From Orbaceae bacterium ESL0727 (GTDB lineage: Bacteria; Pseudomonadota; Gammaproteobacteria; Enterobacterales; Orbaceae): DNA of 64,000 nt. Where the stretch lies: the NCBI GenBank assembly GCA_029433345.1, contig JAQTHY010000001.1:682001-746000 (forward strand). Reading direction: 5' to 3'. The notes under the pieces are model-generated. The model searched no databases. It saw only the letters and a program-made list of their open reading frames with translations, and was not told the DNA's origin. The position numbers and the translations under genes are program-made. Positions 20,761-28,190 of this stretch are shown in pieces (positions within the stretch are counted from its first letter, which is position 1; each line of letters begins with the position of its first letter).

Positions 20761-20777
20761 TTAATGATTCTCATTAA
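20761..20777 (-). promoter_or_regulatory. Fur box in front of the heme receptor gene
   Basis: TTAATGA-TTC-TCATTAA is a perfect inverted repeat. Read on the minus strand it contains AATGAGAATCATT, a standard Fur-box core. It sits 27 bp upstream of the receptor start, where Fur with iron would block transcription. Confidence 0.75.
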
Positions 20778-20815
20778 TGATAACGGTGTTATTGATAATT
20801 TGCCTAGTGAATAAA

Positions 20816-20829
20816 ATGATTTTTATCAA
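20816..20829. promoter_or_regulatory. FNR-like box in the heme divergent region
   Basis: ATGAT-TTTT-ATCAA matches the FNR consensus TTGAT-N4-ATCAA in nine of ten positions. It lies between receptor and hutW. A weaker half-matching site, TTGAT-CTGA-TTAAC, is at 20917-20930, nearer to hutW. Confidence 0.45.
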
Positions 20830-20832
20830 AAC

Positions 20833-20848
20833 TGTGATGTAAATCACA
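20833..20848. promoter_or_regulatory. CRP box in the heme divergent region
   Basis: TGTGA-TGTAAA-TCACA has both conserved half-sites at the 6-bp spacing of the CRP consensus. It lies 99 bp from the receptor start and 162 bp from hutW, so it could act on either promoter. Confidence 0.6.
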
Positions 20849-20951
20849 TTTTTATTTTTTATATTAAAAATAAGTAGATAAGTTGGTTAATTAATAAAAA
20901 TAGACAATATAAGGGTTTGATCTGATTAACTTGACACCCATATCTAAAAAT

Positions 20952-20984
20952 GGTAAATATTAATGATAATTATTATTATTTACA
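20952..20984 (+). promoter_or_regulatory. Fur box in front of hutW
   Basis: AATGATAATTATTATT follows the GATAATGATAATCATTATC consensus closely. It is framed by GGTAAAT and ATTTACA in inverted orientation, the same frame seen at the box before the IsdG-like gene (26056-26082). It lies 25 bp before hutW. Confidence 0.7.
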
Positions 20985-21009
20985 TTTATACAATAATAAA
21001 CCCTAACTT

Positions 21010-22347
21010 ATGACGTTAAATCTCTCAGCTTTTTTTGCTCAAGATAGTGAACTCCCTTTTCCAGATCGTAGAGCTGTTATGCCATGGCGCAACACTGCAC
21101 CGATTAGTCCTGATGATGTTCAAGCAACGTGGCGTTCAATCACACAATCAGTGACACCACACCGTAAGCGACTTTTCTATATTCATATTCCCTTTTGTGC
21201 GACACACTGTACGTTTTGTGGTTTTTACCAAAATAAATTGCAAAGTGACAGTACCGCACGTTATCACCACTATTTAACTAAAGAGTTTGAGTTAGAAGCG
21301 GAAAGTCAGTTACTACAATCGGCACCTATTCATGCCATCTATTTTGGTGGTGGCACACCAACCGCGATGTCAGCGCAAGAGCTTTACGCGATCATTTCGT
21401 TATTAAAAAAACGGTTGCCGTTAGCGCCGGATTGTGAAATTACCATAGAAGGGCGCATTCTTGATTTTACCGATGAAAAGATTGACGCTTGCCTCGCTGC
21501 TGGAGCTAACCGATTTTCTATCGGTATTCAGACTTTTAATTCTGCAATCCGCAAAAAACTGGCGCGTACAACCGATGGTGACGGGGCGATCCGTTTTTTA
21601 GACGATCTTGCTGCACGCGATCAAGCGGCCGTTGTTTGCGATCTCATTTTTGGTTTGCCGGATCAGACTGAGCAGACATGGCGCGATGATCTTGCCATTG
21701 TGAGCCAATTACCGATTGATGGGGTTGATTTATATGCAATGAATCTATTGCCCACGACACCGCTGTTTAAATCAGTCGAAGCAAAACGTATCGAACTTCC
21801 TGATGTGACTATGCGCCGTCGCCTTCACCATTTAGGTGCTGAGCATCTCACCGATATGGGCTGGCAACGATTGAGTAATAGTCACTGGGCGCGCACCACA
21901 CGGGAACGTAATCTCTATAATCTCTTGATAAAACAGGGTGCTGATTGTTTAGCGCTCGGCAGTGGTGCTGGCGGTAATATCCAGGGGCATAGTTATCTTA
22001 TGGAACGCAATCTGGATAACTACTATCACGCGCTTGATGAAGGACGTAAACCGATTGCGATGATGACTGCACCCAGTAAGGCGGTTATTAATGGGCAAAA
22101 TCCCAATAATGACGGTGGCCCTACGCCTAACTGGCAACATAAATTGCAAGCGGGTATCGAAGTTGGGCGTATCGATTTAACGCAACTTTCCGTCAATGCA
22201 AAACAGCTACAGCCGCTCTTACAACAGTGGTCAGAACGGGGGTTATGTCGTGATGATTCACTCTGTATTCGTCTAACCGAAGATGGACGTTTTTGGTCCA
22301 GTAATTTAATGCAAGCGTTGCAACAACTCATTCCACAACTTAATTAA
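21010..22347 (+). CDS. hutW: Heme-utilisation radical-SAM protein HutW/ChuW
   Basis: The 445 residues have the radical-SAM triad CATHCTFC (Cys63, 67, 70) and a HemN-like body (AIYFGGGTPTAMS, RFSIGIQTFN, CDLIFGLPDQTEQTW). The length and the neighbours hutX and chuY identify the HutW/ChuW/PhuW branch rather than coproporphyrinogen oxidase HemN. ChuW of E. coli O157 is an oxygen-independent enzyme that opens heme to a linear tetrapyrrole (anaerobilin) and frees iron. It is the first gene of hutW-hutX-chuY-hmuU-hmuV, behind a Fur box and FNR-like sites. Confidence 0.9.
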   Translation: MTLNLSAFFAQDSELPFPDRRAVMPWRNTAPISPDDVQATWRSITQSVTPHRKRLFYIHIPFCATHCTFCGFYQNKLQSDSTARYHHYLTKEFELEAESQLLQSAPIHAIYFGGGTPTAMSAQELYAIISLLKKRLPLAPDCEITIEGRILDFTDEKIDACLAAGANRFSIGIQTFNSAIRKKLARTTDGDGAIRFLDDLAARDQAAVVCDLIFGLPDQTEQTWRDDLAIVSQLPIDGVDLYAMNLLPTTPLFKSVEAKRIELPDVTMRRRLHHLGAEHLTDMGWQRLSNSHWARTTRERNLYNLLIKQGADCLALGSGAGGNIQGHSYLMERNLDNYYHALDEGRKPIAMMTAPSKAVINGQNPNNDGGPTPNWQHKLQAGIEVGRIDLTQLSVNAKQLQPLLQQWSERGLCRDDSLCIRLTEDGRFWSSNLMQALQQLIPQLN

Positions 22348-22366
22348 TATATTGTTTAGCTCTTCT

Positions 22367-22438
22367 TCTATAAAGCGTTCTATAAAGAGTTTTATAAACA
22401 GTTTGATAACGAATTTCACAAAAAATTTTACAAAGGAT
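22367..22438 (+). repeat. Degenerate 12-bp tandem repeat between hutW and hutX, six units
   Basis: The units run TCTATAAAGCGT, TCTATAAAGAGT, TTTATAAACAGT, TTGATAACGAAT, TTCACAAAAAAT and TTTACAAAGGAT. The last unit supplies the AAGGAT ribosome binding site of hutX, two bases before its ATG region. Divergence increases from the first to the last unit. Confidence 0.75.
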
Positions 22439-22440
22439 TT

Positions 22441-22938
22441 ATGATGACGACCCTTTCTCTTGTTGATTTTATGGCGACCGATCCAGATGGCACGCTCGAA
22501 AGTATTGCTGCTGATTATCATGTTTCACTGTTAGACGTGATAAAAGCATTACCCACGAAAACGTTAGTTTCAGGTGATAAATTTGATGAAATTTGGGCGC
22601 ACACAACCACGTGGGGCACGTTAACCACACTGGTACATACCGCTGATATTATTTTTGAAAGTAAAGGTGAGTTACCGACCGGTTTTCATCGACACGGCTA
22701 TTTTAATTTACGGGGTAAGGGGAGCTTATCGGGTCATATTAAAGCTGAAAATTGTCAAGCAATCGCCATGATTGAACGCCCATTTATGTCGATGAACACG
22801 GCGTCGATTATTTTCCTTAATCAGCAAGGGAACGCCATGTTTAAGATCTTTTTGGGTCGCGATAGCCATCGTCAATTATTAGCCGATCAGTTAACTGCCT
22901 TTAGATCATTGGCAACTAAATTAGCAAAAGAAGGTTAA
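22441..22938 (+). CDS. hutX: Intracellular heme carrier HutX/ChuX
   Basis: The 165-residue cytoplasmic protein matches the HutX/ChuX family in size. It has the family features DPDGTLESIAADYHVSLLDVIKALP at the N terminus, TTWGTLTTLVHTADIIFE in the middle and FRSLATKLAKEG at the end. These proteins bind imported heme and hand it to the degradation enzyme. It lies between hutW and chuY in one operon, with two ATG codons in a row; the first, at 22441, is used here. Confidence 0.9.
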   Translation: MMTTLSLVDFMATDPDGTLESIAADYHVSLLDVIKALPTKTLVSGDKFDEIWAHTTTWGTLTTLVHTADIIFESKGELPTGFHRHGYFNLRGKGSLSGHIKAENCQAIAMIERPFMSMNTASIIFLNQQGNAMFKIFLGRDSHRQLLADQLTAFRSLATKLAKEG

Positions 22939-22943
22939 TCTTG

Positions 22944-23567
22944 ATGGATTCACTGTTAATTTTTGGTGCGGGTCACGGTGTGGCTGCCCATCTGCTTGAC
23001 GAAGTCAAACAGGCTTATCGGCTCACTTTAGTTATCCGCAATGGCGAGCAGGCTAAACAGCTTTCCGAACGCGGTTTTACGGTCATAAAGGGCGATGCTA
23101 CTGATAAAATGATAGTGGCAGAAGCATGCCGCGTAGCAGGTAAAGGGGCAACGGTTGTGTCGACGTTAGGTGGTGAAAACGCAAACTATGAAGCACATCG
23201 ATTAATTATTGATAGTGCTGAGCAGGCAGGGCTAAGACGTATGCTATTGGTTACCTCAATTGGATGCGGCGATAGCTGGGTAACCCTTTCTACTGTTGCA
23301 AAGCAGGCATTTGGTCAAGCGGTGCGTGAAAAAACCTTAGCAGAAAGTTGGCTACAAACTAGCCAACTCGATTATCTCATTTTACGACCTGGCGGCTTGC
23401 AAGATGGTGAAGCAACGCATCAAGCAAAACTTTACCAAGAGGAGATTCATGGTTTTGTGCGGCGTCGTGATGTTGCCTTACTGATGGCACAACAATTATC
23501 ACAAGTCCATTTCGAACGACAAATTTATGCTGTCGTTGATCCGACGTTGGCGTTTAAGCGAAGTTAG
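22944..23567 (+). CDS. chuY: NAD(P)-binding protein ChuY-like (anaerobilin reductase)
   Basis: This 207-residue Rossmann-fold protein of the short-chain/NmrA type has the dinucleotide motif FGAGHGVAAHL at the N terminus, VVSTLGG after the third strand and RPGGLQDG later. Position, size and fold match ChuY of the E. coli O157 heme locus, which reduces the anaerobilin product of ChuW. An in-frame TTG is three bases upstream; ATG 22944 follows AAGG and is preferred. It begins 5 bp after hutX. Confidence 0.82.
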   Translation: MDSLLIFGAGHGVAAHLLDEVKQAYRLTLVIRNGEQAKQLSERGFTVIKGDATDKMIVAEACRVAGKGATVVSTLGGENANYEAHRLIIDSAEQAGLRRMLLVTSIGCGDSWVTLSTVAKQAFGQAVREKTLAESWLQTSQLDYLILRPGGLQDGEATHQAKLYQEEIHGFVRRRDVALLMAQQLSQVHFERQIYAVVDPTLAFKRS

Positions 23568-23621
23568 TTTTTCGCAAGTGTCCTTACGTTACCGTTTTGG
23601 CTGATAAAGAGAATATCTGTT

Positions 23622-24611
23622 ATGCATTGTGTTAAGCCTCCGCTTATGTTAATTGGATTGGCAATTTTATTGGTTATGTTGACATTTTTTGCTATCTGTG
23701 TGGGAGCGGTACCTATCTCTTGGCCTCTCTTATCGCAAACGCCTTTTAATCAAGGAGTATGGCAAGTCCTGTTATCGATTCGTTTACCTCGTATTGCCTT
23801 AACGCTTTTAATTGGCGCTGCTTTAGCTGTTTCGGGGGCAATTATGCAAGGGCTTTTTCGTAATCCGTTAGCCGATCCCGGTCTGTTAGGGGTAAGTACG
23901 GGAGCGTCATTAGCGGTAGCCTTTGCCATTATTTTGCCGTTTTCGCTTCCCGCTGCGTTGGCACTCTATGGACATGTTTTTGCAGCTTTTATTGGCAGTT
24001 TAGTTATCGGTCTGTTCATCTTTTCACTCAGTCAGCCAATGCATAGTTCATTAACAAAATTATTGCTGGCGGGTATTGCCATTAATGCACTCTGTGGCGC
24101 GATGATCGGTATTATCAGTTATTTAACCAATGAGCAGCAATTGCGGGAATTGTCGCTCTGGAGTATGGGTAATTTATCGCATGCACAGTGGCCTTTGGTT
24201 ATAGGTGCATTACTGGTTATTATGCCGACGCTGCTGCTCTCTTTTACCATGGCGAAATCGTTAAATTTACTGCAATTAGGTGAAGAAGAGGCGCACTATT
24301 TAGGCCTTAATATTAAGCGGACCAAATGCGCACTGCTATTACTTAGCGCATTATTGATTGCGGTGTCTGTCTCATTGACGGGGATAATTGGTTTTGTTGG
24401 CTTGGTGGTTCCCCATTTGATTCGTCTGCAATTTGGTGCTGATCACCGTTGGTTATTACCCGGTTCTGCACTCGGTGGTGCGATTCTTCTATTAGTTGCC
24501 GATACAATTGCACGTACTATTGTTGCGCCTGCCGAGATGCCTGTCGGGCTGTTGACCAGCTTATTAGGGGGACCTTACTTCTTATGGTTGATTTTACGAC
24601 AGAAAGGTTAA
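23622..24611 (+). CDS. hmuU: Heme ABC transporter permease (FecCD family)
   Basis: This 329-residue polytopic inner-membrane protein has the FecCD/BtuC signatures: RLPRIALTLLIGAALAVSGA, MQGLFRNPLADPGLLGVSTG, and near the C terminus ITGFVGL-type GFVGLVVPHLIRL and LLGGPYFLWLI. It forms the heme channel with HmuV as ATPase and HmuT as periplasmic donor. Its stop codon directly abuts the hmuV ATG. Confidence 0.9.
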   Translation: MHCVKPPLMLIGLAILLVMLTFFAICVGAVPISWPLLSQTPFNQGVWQVLLSIRLPRIALTLLIGAALAVSGAIMQGLFRNPLADPGLLGVSTGASLAVAFAIILPFSLPAALALYGHVFAAFIGSLVIGLFIFSLSQPMHSSLTKLLLAGIAINALCGAMIGIISYLTNEQQLRELSLWSMGNLSHAQWPLVIGALLVIMPTLLLSFTMAKSLNLLQLGEEEAHYLGLNIKRTKCALLLLSALLIAVSVSLTGIIGFVGLVVPHLIRLQFGADHRWLLPGSALGGAILLLVADTIARTIVAPAEMPVGLLTSLLGGPYFLWLILRQKG

Positions 24612-25382
24612 ATGATGATTAAAGCAGAAAATCTTTGTTATGATTTTGGCCAACACACGCTGATAAAATCTGTCAATTTAGATCTTGTTGCAGGACAATT
24701 GACGGTGCTAATTGGCCCTAATGGCGCCGGTAAAACAACACTGTTACGTCTCTTAACCGGTTATTTGCAGCCCAGTTCTGGGCAATGTGCGTTAAATGGG
24801 CGTAATCTTGAGCAATGGTCTTCGTCAGCATTAGCTAAGGTAAGAGCCGTTATGCAGCAGCATACGCAGCTTAGTTTTCCCTTTACGGTGCGGGAAGTGG
24901 TAACCATGGGGGCTGCACCTTATCGGCATTTTGATCAAAAGCAGCTTGATCAGATTATGCAACAGACAGATTGTGACAGTTTGCAGCATAAAGATTACCG
25001 TTATCTATCCGGCGGTGAACAGCAACGTGTACAACTGGCACGTGCATTAGTCCAACTCGGTATGACAAGTGATGAAGATAGATGGTTATTTTTAGATGAG
25101 CCAACCTCTGCTTTAGATCTCTATCACCAACAAAGTACCTTGCGATTAGTCAAACAGTTGACGAAAGATAACCATTTGGGTGTCTGTTGTATTTTGCATG
25201 ATCTTAATTTAGCCGCACTCTATGCCGATAATATTTTGCTGCTTTCTGGTGGGCAACTGGTAAAGCAGGGAACGCCACAAGCGGTGCTCACGCGGGAGTG
25301 TTTAACGCGTTGGTATGGGGCAGATCTGATTACTGTGCAACATCCTCATTATGCGCTACCGCAAATTCACTTATTACCTTAA
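24612..25382 (+). CDS. hmuV: Heme ABC transporter ATP-binding protein
   Basis: The 256 residues include Walker [10 protein letters not shown], the signature [16 protein letters not shown], Walker [13 protein letters not shown] and the switch His in [13 protein letters not shown]. It energises heme import through HmuU. The ATG follows the hmuU stop with no gap and has GAAAGG in the end of hmuU as ribosome binding site. It is the last gene of the hutW operon. Confidence 0.92.
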   Translation: MMIKAENLCYDFGQHTLIKSVNLDLVAGQLTVLIGPNGAGKTTLLRLLTGYLQPSSGQCALNGRNLEQWSSSALAKVRAVMQQHTQLSFPFTVREVVTMGAAPYRHFDQKQLDQIMQQTDCDSLQHKDYRYLSGGEQQRVQLARALVQLGMTSDEDRWLFLDEPTSALDLYHQQSTLRLVKQLTKDNHLGVCCILHDLNLAALYADNILLLSGGQLVKQGTPQAVLTRECLTRWYGADLITVQHPHYALPQIHLLP

Positions 25383-25690
25383 GATACAATAGGTTAAAAC
25401 AAAATACTGTAAGATAAAATGTCTTAAAACCCGATCCCTTAACACGATTTACCTTTTATCTTAAAATAAGACAACTTAAAACAATGCCATATAACAATAT
25501 AAGCATAAGCGCATTTTGTAATGAAAATCGGATGATGTTGGATATAACAAAGTATTTCATTGCGTTGAATACTTTATGTTGATTACTTTATCAAGTGGCG
25601 CACTATCTCTATTGATAGTGCACTTTTACAAGTTTTACCTATCACATCTTACTTATCAGTTTTTATTTATCAATGATTACTTATCAATTG
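25383..25690. other. Convergent gap between hmuV and the IsdG-like gene
   Basis: No gene is visible. The gap contains a probable terminator at 25593-25628 and a two-unit 28-bp tandem repeat (25651-25706, running into the next gene). The first 100 bp contain loose repeats of the type TAAGATAAAATGTCTTAAAA. Confidence 0.5.
25593..25628 (+). terminator. Probable terminator after hmuV
   Basis: Eight-bp perfect stem GCACTATC / GATAGTGC with a 6-nt loop. Four more pairs (AAGT/ACTT) lie beyond a small bulge, followed by a short T-run. Confidence 0.6.
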
Positions 25691-25706
25691 TTATTTATCA
25701 ATCAGT
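25651..25706 (+). repeat. 28-bp tandem repeat, two units
   Basis: Two neighbouring units begin ACTTATCAGTTTTTATTTAT and ACTTATCAATTGTTATTTAT and differ at a few positions. The second overlaps the last codons of the IsdG-like gene. Confidence 0.6.
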
Positions 25707-25999
25707 ACGTCAAAACATTCTAAATTAGGATGTTCGATATACATATGATGATCATTATTACCGCTATGCGCTTTTTTAAAGTGATCAGAACGTGTCCACG
25801 CCTGGAATGACGCTTTATTCTCCCATTCAGCATAAGAGGAAAAAAGCACATAGCCGTCTAGTTTTTTATCTAATCGGAAAAATTTAAAATCTAAAAAACC
25901 AGGGACATCTTTTAATTGAAAAGCACTATTTTGCCAAATTTTGGCATAGTCATCGGCATACTCGGGCTTAATTTTAAAACGGTTCATCGTAACGTACAT
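25691..25999 (-). CDS. IsdG-like heme-degrading monooxygenase (ABM domain)
   Basis: This is a 102-residue single-domain protein of the antibiotic-biosynthesis-monooxygenase fold. Aligned with Staphylococcus IsdG, it keeps the three residues of the heme-degrading active site: Asn6 (VTMNRF), Trp68 (SFQAWTRSD) and His78 (FKKAHSG), corresponding to Asn7, Trp66/67 and His76/77. Such enzymes cleave heme with O2 and free iron in the cytoplasm. A Fur-type palindrome 57 bp upstream shares its flanks with the box before hutW, so it probably belongs to the same iron regulon though on its own transcript. AAGAGG precedes the ATG. It could instead be a general ABM protein. Confidence 0.72.
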   Translation of the reverse strand: MYVTMNRFKIKPEYADDYAKIWQNSAFQLKDVPGFLDFKFFRLDKKLDGYVLFSSYAEWENKASFQAWTRSDHFKKAHSGNNDHHMYIEHPNLECFDVLIDK

Positions 26000-26055
26000 A
26001 AATACCTCTTTCTTATTATTTTAGTCAATAACAACTCATGACTCGGGAATGATTT

Positions 26056-26082
26056 GGTAAATAATAATAATTATCATTTACC
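26056..26082 (-). promoter_or_regulatory. Fur box in front of the IsdG-like gene
   Basis: GGTAAAT and ATTTACC frame an AATAATAATTATCATT core close to the Fur consensus. The outer frame matches that of the hutW box at 20952-20984. Confidence 0.7.
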
Positions 26083-26179
26083 ATTGTCATTCTAGCGTAG
26101 TCTTGTCAAAAAATCTCTAGCTGTTATGTGGTATTAAGGTATTTTTTAGCATATTTGCGTTAAACGCATCAATTAACGC

Positions 26180-27679
26180 TTAATCATGCATGATTGTCTG
26201 ATCCAACGCACCTAATTGCCAGCTATCTAACTGCGTAATTTTTGCCGAACCGTTTTCCGCAAAAAGATTAACTTTGCGTTCAGCCGGTAAAATCGGATAG
26301 ATACGACTGCTCATACTATATAAATCGTCATTAATAAAGACTTCGACTGATGAGGCATCGACATAAATATGGAATGACAATTTATTGTTTATTGCCGAAT
26401 CAGTTTTTGGTAAAGGTACGCTGCGATAACCTGTGACACCTTGTCCAGATAAGCTGCGATCTAACATAATGCGATTGGCTTGCAGGTCGACATAAAGCAG
26501 TGTGGCTTGTTTGCCATCTTTCGTGGCCGCCAGTTGCAGACCAAAACGTTCGGCATCGCAGTGATTGAGATCAAATTCGACTTTTAATTCACAGCTGATC
26601 GATTCAATATCGGTATTGATTAATTGATTGGTCAATGTGATATCAGTTAACGATACATGTGCTTTGCGTAACGCAGTCAGTTCTTTAATTGGGCGATTAC
26701 GAACGCGATTATCGTTATCTAAAATCAGTTCGCGCGGCAGGGTCAGTGCGCCTGCCCAATTATCCTTTTTAGTTGGCATGGCGGATTGCCACATATCCAT
26801 CCAACCAAAAATGAGACGACGACCATCTTTGGCAACAAAAGATTGCGGTGCATAAAAATCATGGCCAAAATCGAGCTCTTGAAACGCTGTGATCGGTGTG
26901 AATGGTTTACCTGGCTGCCAATCGCCGACGATATAACCTGATTGGAAAAGGTTGCGATATTGGTAACCTTTCGCCTTCATGCCTTGTGGTGAAAACATCA
27001 AAACCCATTTATCCCCTAGCGGGAAGAAGTCCGGACACTCAAGCATATATACATCGGGATCGATATGGCTAATGAGAATGCGATCAAATTGCCAGTTTTT
27101 AAGATCATCGGAACGGTAAAGCATAATTTGCCCGACATCATTTAGGCTACGTTCGCCAACCACCATCCAAAATTGTCCATCTTGTTGCCACACTTTCGGA
27201 TCCCGAAAATGCATAATGCCGGATTCTGGTGCCAGTACGGTGCCATGTTTTTCAAAATGGATGCCATCATCACTGGTTGCCAAGCATTGTGTTTCGCGAA
27301 TTTTTTCGTGTGGGCCTTCGCCACCAAGCGAAATATGCCCCGTATAAATCAAACACAATTTGCCATTATAGCCAACTGCTGATCCTGAAAAACAGCCGCT
27401 TTTATCAAACTCATCCCCTGGAGCAAGGGCGATAGGTAATCTTTGCCAAGTGACTAAATCATCACTCACCATATGTCCCCAATGCATTGGTCCCCAGTTT
27501 GCATCGTAAGGGTGATGCTGGAAAAAAACATGATAATGGTGATTAAAATAGATCAGCCCATTGGGATCATTCATCCAACCGGCAAGTGGTGCGATATGGA
27601 AATGGGGATAATACTGTTTATTCATCACTTGGCTGAGCGCTAAAACAGCTTGATCTGCCTTATCAGTAGCTATTGACAT
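26180..27679 (-). CDS. scrB: Sucrose-6-phosphate hydrolase (GH32 invertase)
   Basis: The 499-residue glycoside-hydrolase family 32 enzyme splits sucrose 6-phosphate into glucose 6-phosphate and fructose. The nucleophile motif is WMNDPNG near residue 36, the transition-state stabiliser RDP is in HFRDPKV, and the acid/base Glu lies in MLECPDFF. A C-terminal beta-sandwich follows. No signal peptide is present, so it is cytoplasmic, as expected after PTS uptake. It is divergent from the fructokinase gene scrK. AAGAGG precedes ATG 27679. Confidence 0.93.
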   Translation of the reverse strand: MSIATDKADQAVLALSQVMNKQYYPHFHIAPLAGWMNDPNGLIYFNHHYHVFFQHHPYDANWGPMHWGHMVSDDLVTWQRLPIALAPGDEFDKSGCFSGSAVGYNGKLCLIYTGHISLGGEGPHEKIRETQCLATSDDGIHFEKHGTVLAPESGIMHFRDPKVWQQDGQFWMVVGERSLNDVGQIMLYRSDDLKNWQFDRILISHIDPDVYMLECPDFFPLGDKWVLMFSPQGMKAKGYQYRNLFQSGYIVGDWQPGKPFTPITAFQELDFGHDFYAPQSFVAKDGRRLIFGWMDMWQSAMPTKKDNWAGALTLPRELILDNDNRVRNRPIKELTALRKAHVSLTDITLTNQLINTDIESISCELKVEFDLNHCDAERFGLQLAATKDGKQATLLYVDLQANRIMLDRSLSGQGVTGYRSVPLPKTDSAINNKLSFHIYVDASSVEVFINDDLYSMSSRIYPILPAERKVNLFAENGSAKITQLDSWQLGALDQTIMHD

Positions 27680-27706
27680 AAGAACCTCTTTTTTGATGTA
27701 TTTTCA

Positions 27707-27928
27707 TTATATTGGTTGTGCAGTAAGGTAAACAGCAAAATAGCTCAGCCATAATACCAGACTAAGAGTGATAACAATGTTTCGCCTATTGCCATTTTCG
27801 CTACCGACAGTCGTCGTACGCGTTAACTGATCAAAATGCACTGATTGAAATGGGTACCAGTTCTGAAACTTCTTAACATTAATCAGTGTGAGACTGCTTA
27901 TAATTAACGATATGCATTGTATTTTCAC
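27707..27928 (-). other. Short frame with one membrane segment, possible gene remnant
   Basis: A 73-codon frame running toward scrB. Its first part reads through the interspersed repeat. The second part (from about residue 33) has a polar stretch and then a hydrophobic segment, NIVITLSLVLWLSYFAVYL, before the stop. This looks like the N terminus of a transporter with one membrane helix. A lost sucrose carrier is one idea, but I cannot identify it and it may be chance. Confidence 0.25.
27842..27878 (+). repeat. Interspersed repeat, diverged form, copy 6
   Basis: Same as 9061-9099: TGATTGAAATGGGTA, CC, AGTTCTGAAA, CT, TCTTAACA. Confidence 0.75.
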
Positions 27929-28028
27929 CTATTATTGAGCGGCGGTAACGCGCCGCATATCTGTTTCACCATAAAGTCTAACTAACATCAACACATAATC
28001 CTATACGGTATAGTAACGCAATCGCATT

Positions 28029-28040
28029 GTTAACGTTAAC
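28029..28040. promoter_or_regulatory. Palindromic operator 1 (LacI-family type)
   Basis: GTTAACGTTAAC is a perfect 12-bp palindrome centred on CG, the usual form of LacI/GalR/ScrR operators. The repeat at 28086 has its centre 57 bp away. No repressor gene is in the window. Confidence 0.65.
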
Positions 28041-28062
28041 TAATTGCATTATTTATCACCAA

Positions 28063-28084
28063 ATTTGTGATTATCATCACAGAT
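28063..28084. promoter_or_regulatory. CRP box upstream of scrK
   Basis: TGTGA-TTATCA-TCACA (28066-28081) keeps both conserved half-sites at 6-bp spacing. Its place between the two operators suggests catabolite activation of the sucrose genes. Confidence 0.75.
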
Positions 28085-28085
28085 T

Positions 28086-28097
28086 TTTAACGTTAAC
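28086..28097. promoter_or_regulatory. Palindromic operator 2 (LacI-family type)
   Basis: TTTAACGTTAAC matches operator 1 at 11 of 12 positions. It overlaps the downstream edge of the CRP site region and lies 94 bp before the scrK ATG. Confidence 0.6.
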
Positions 28098-28190
28098 AAT
28101 GATTTTTGATGGAAATCCTCTAGTCTATGGCGCAGGACCTTTTAGGGTGAGTCTGTTATAAATATCAATATTAATCGAGTAACTATATAT

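Larger units (their letters stand above)
27680..28190. other. Divergent regulatory region scrB / scrK
   Basis: A gap of 511 bp holding, from left to right, a possible gene remnant (27707-27928, minus), a diverged interspersed repeat (27842), two palindromic operators (28029, 28086) and a CRP box between them. All recognised sites are near scrK. Confidence 0.7.
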
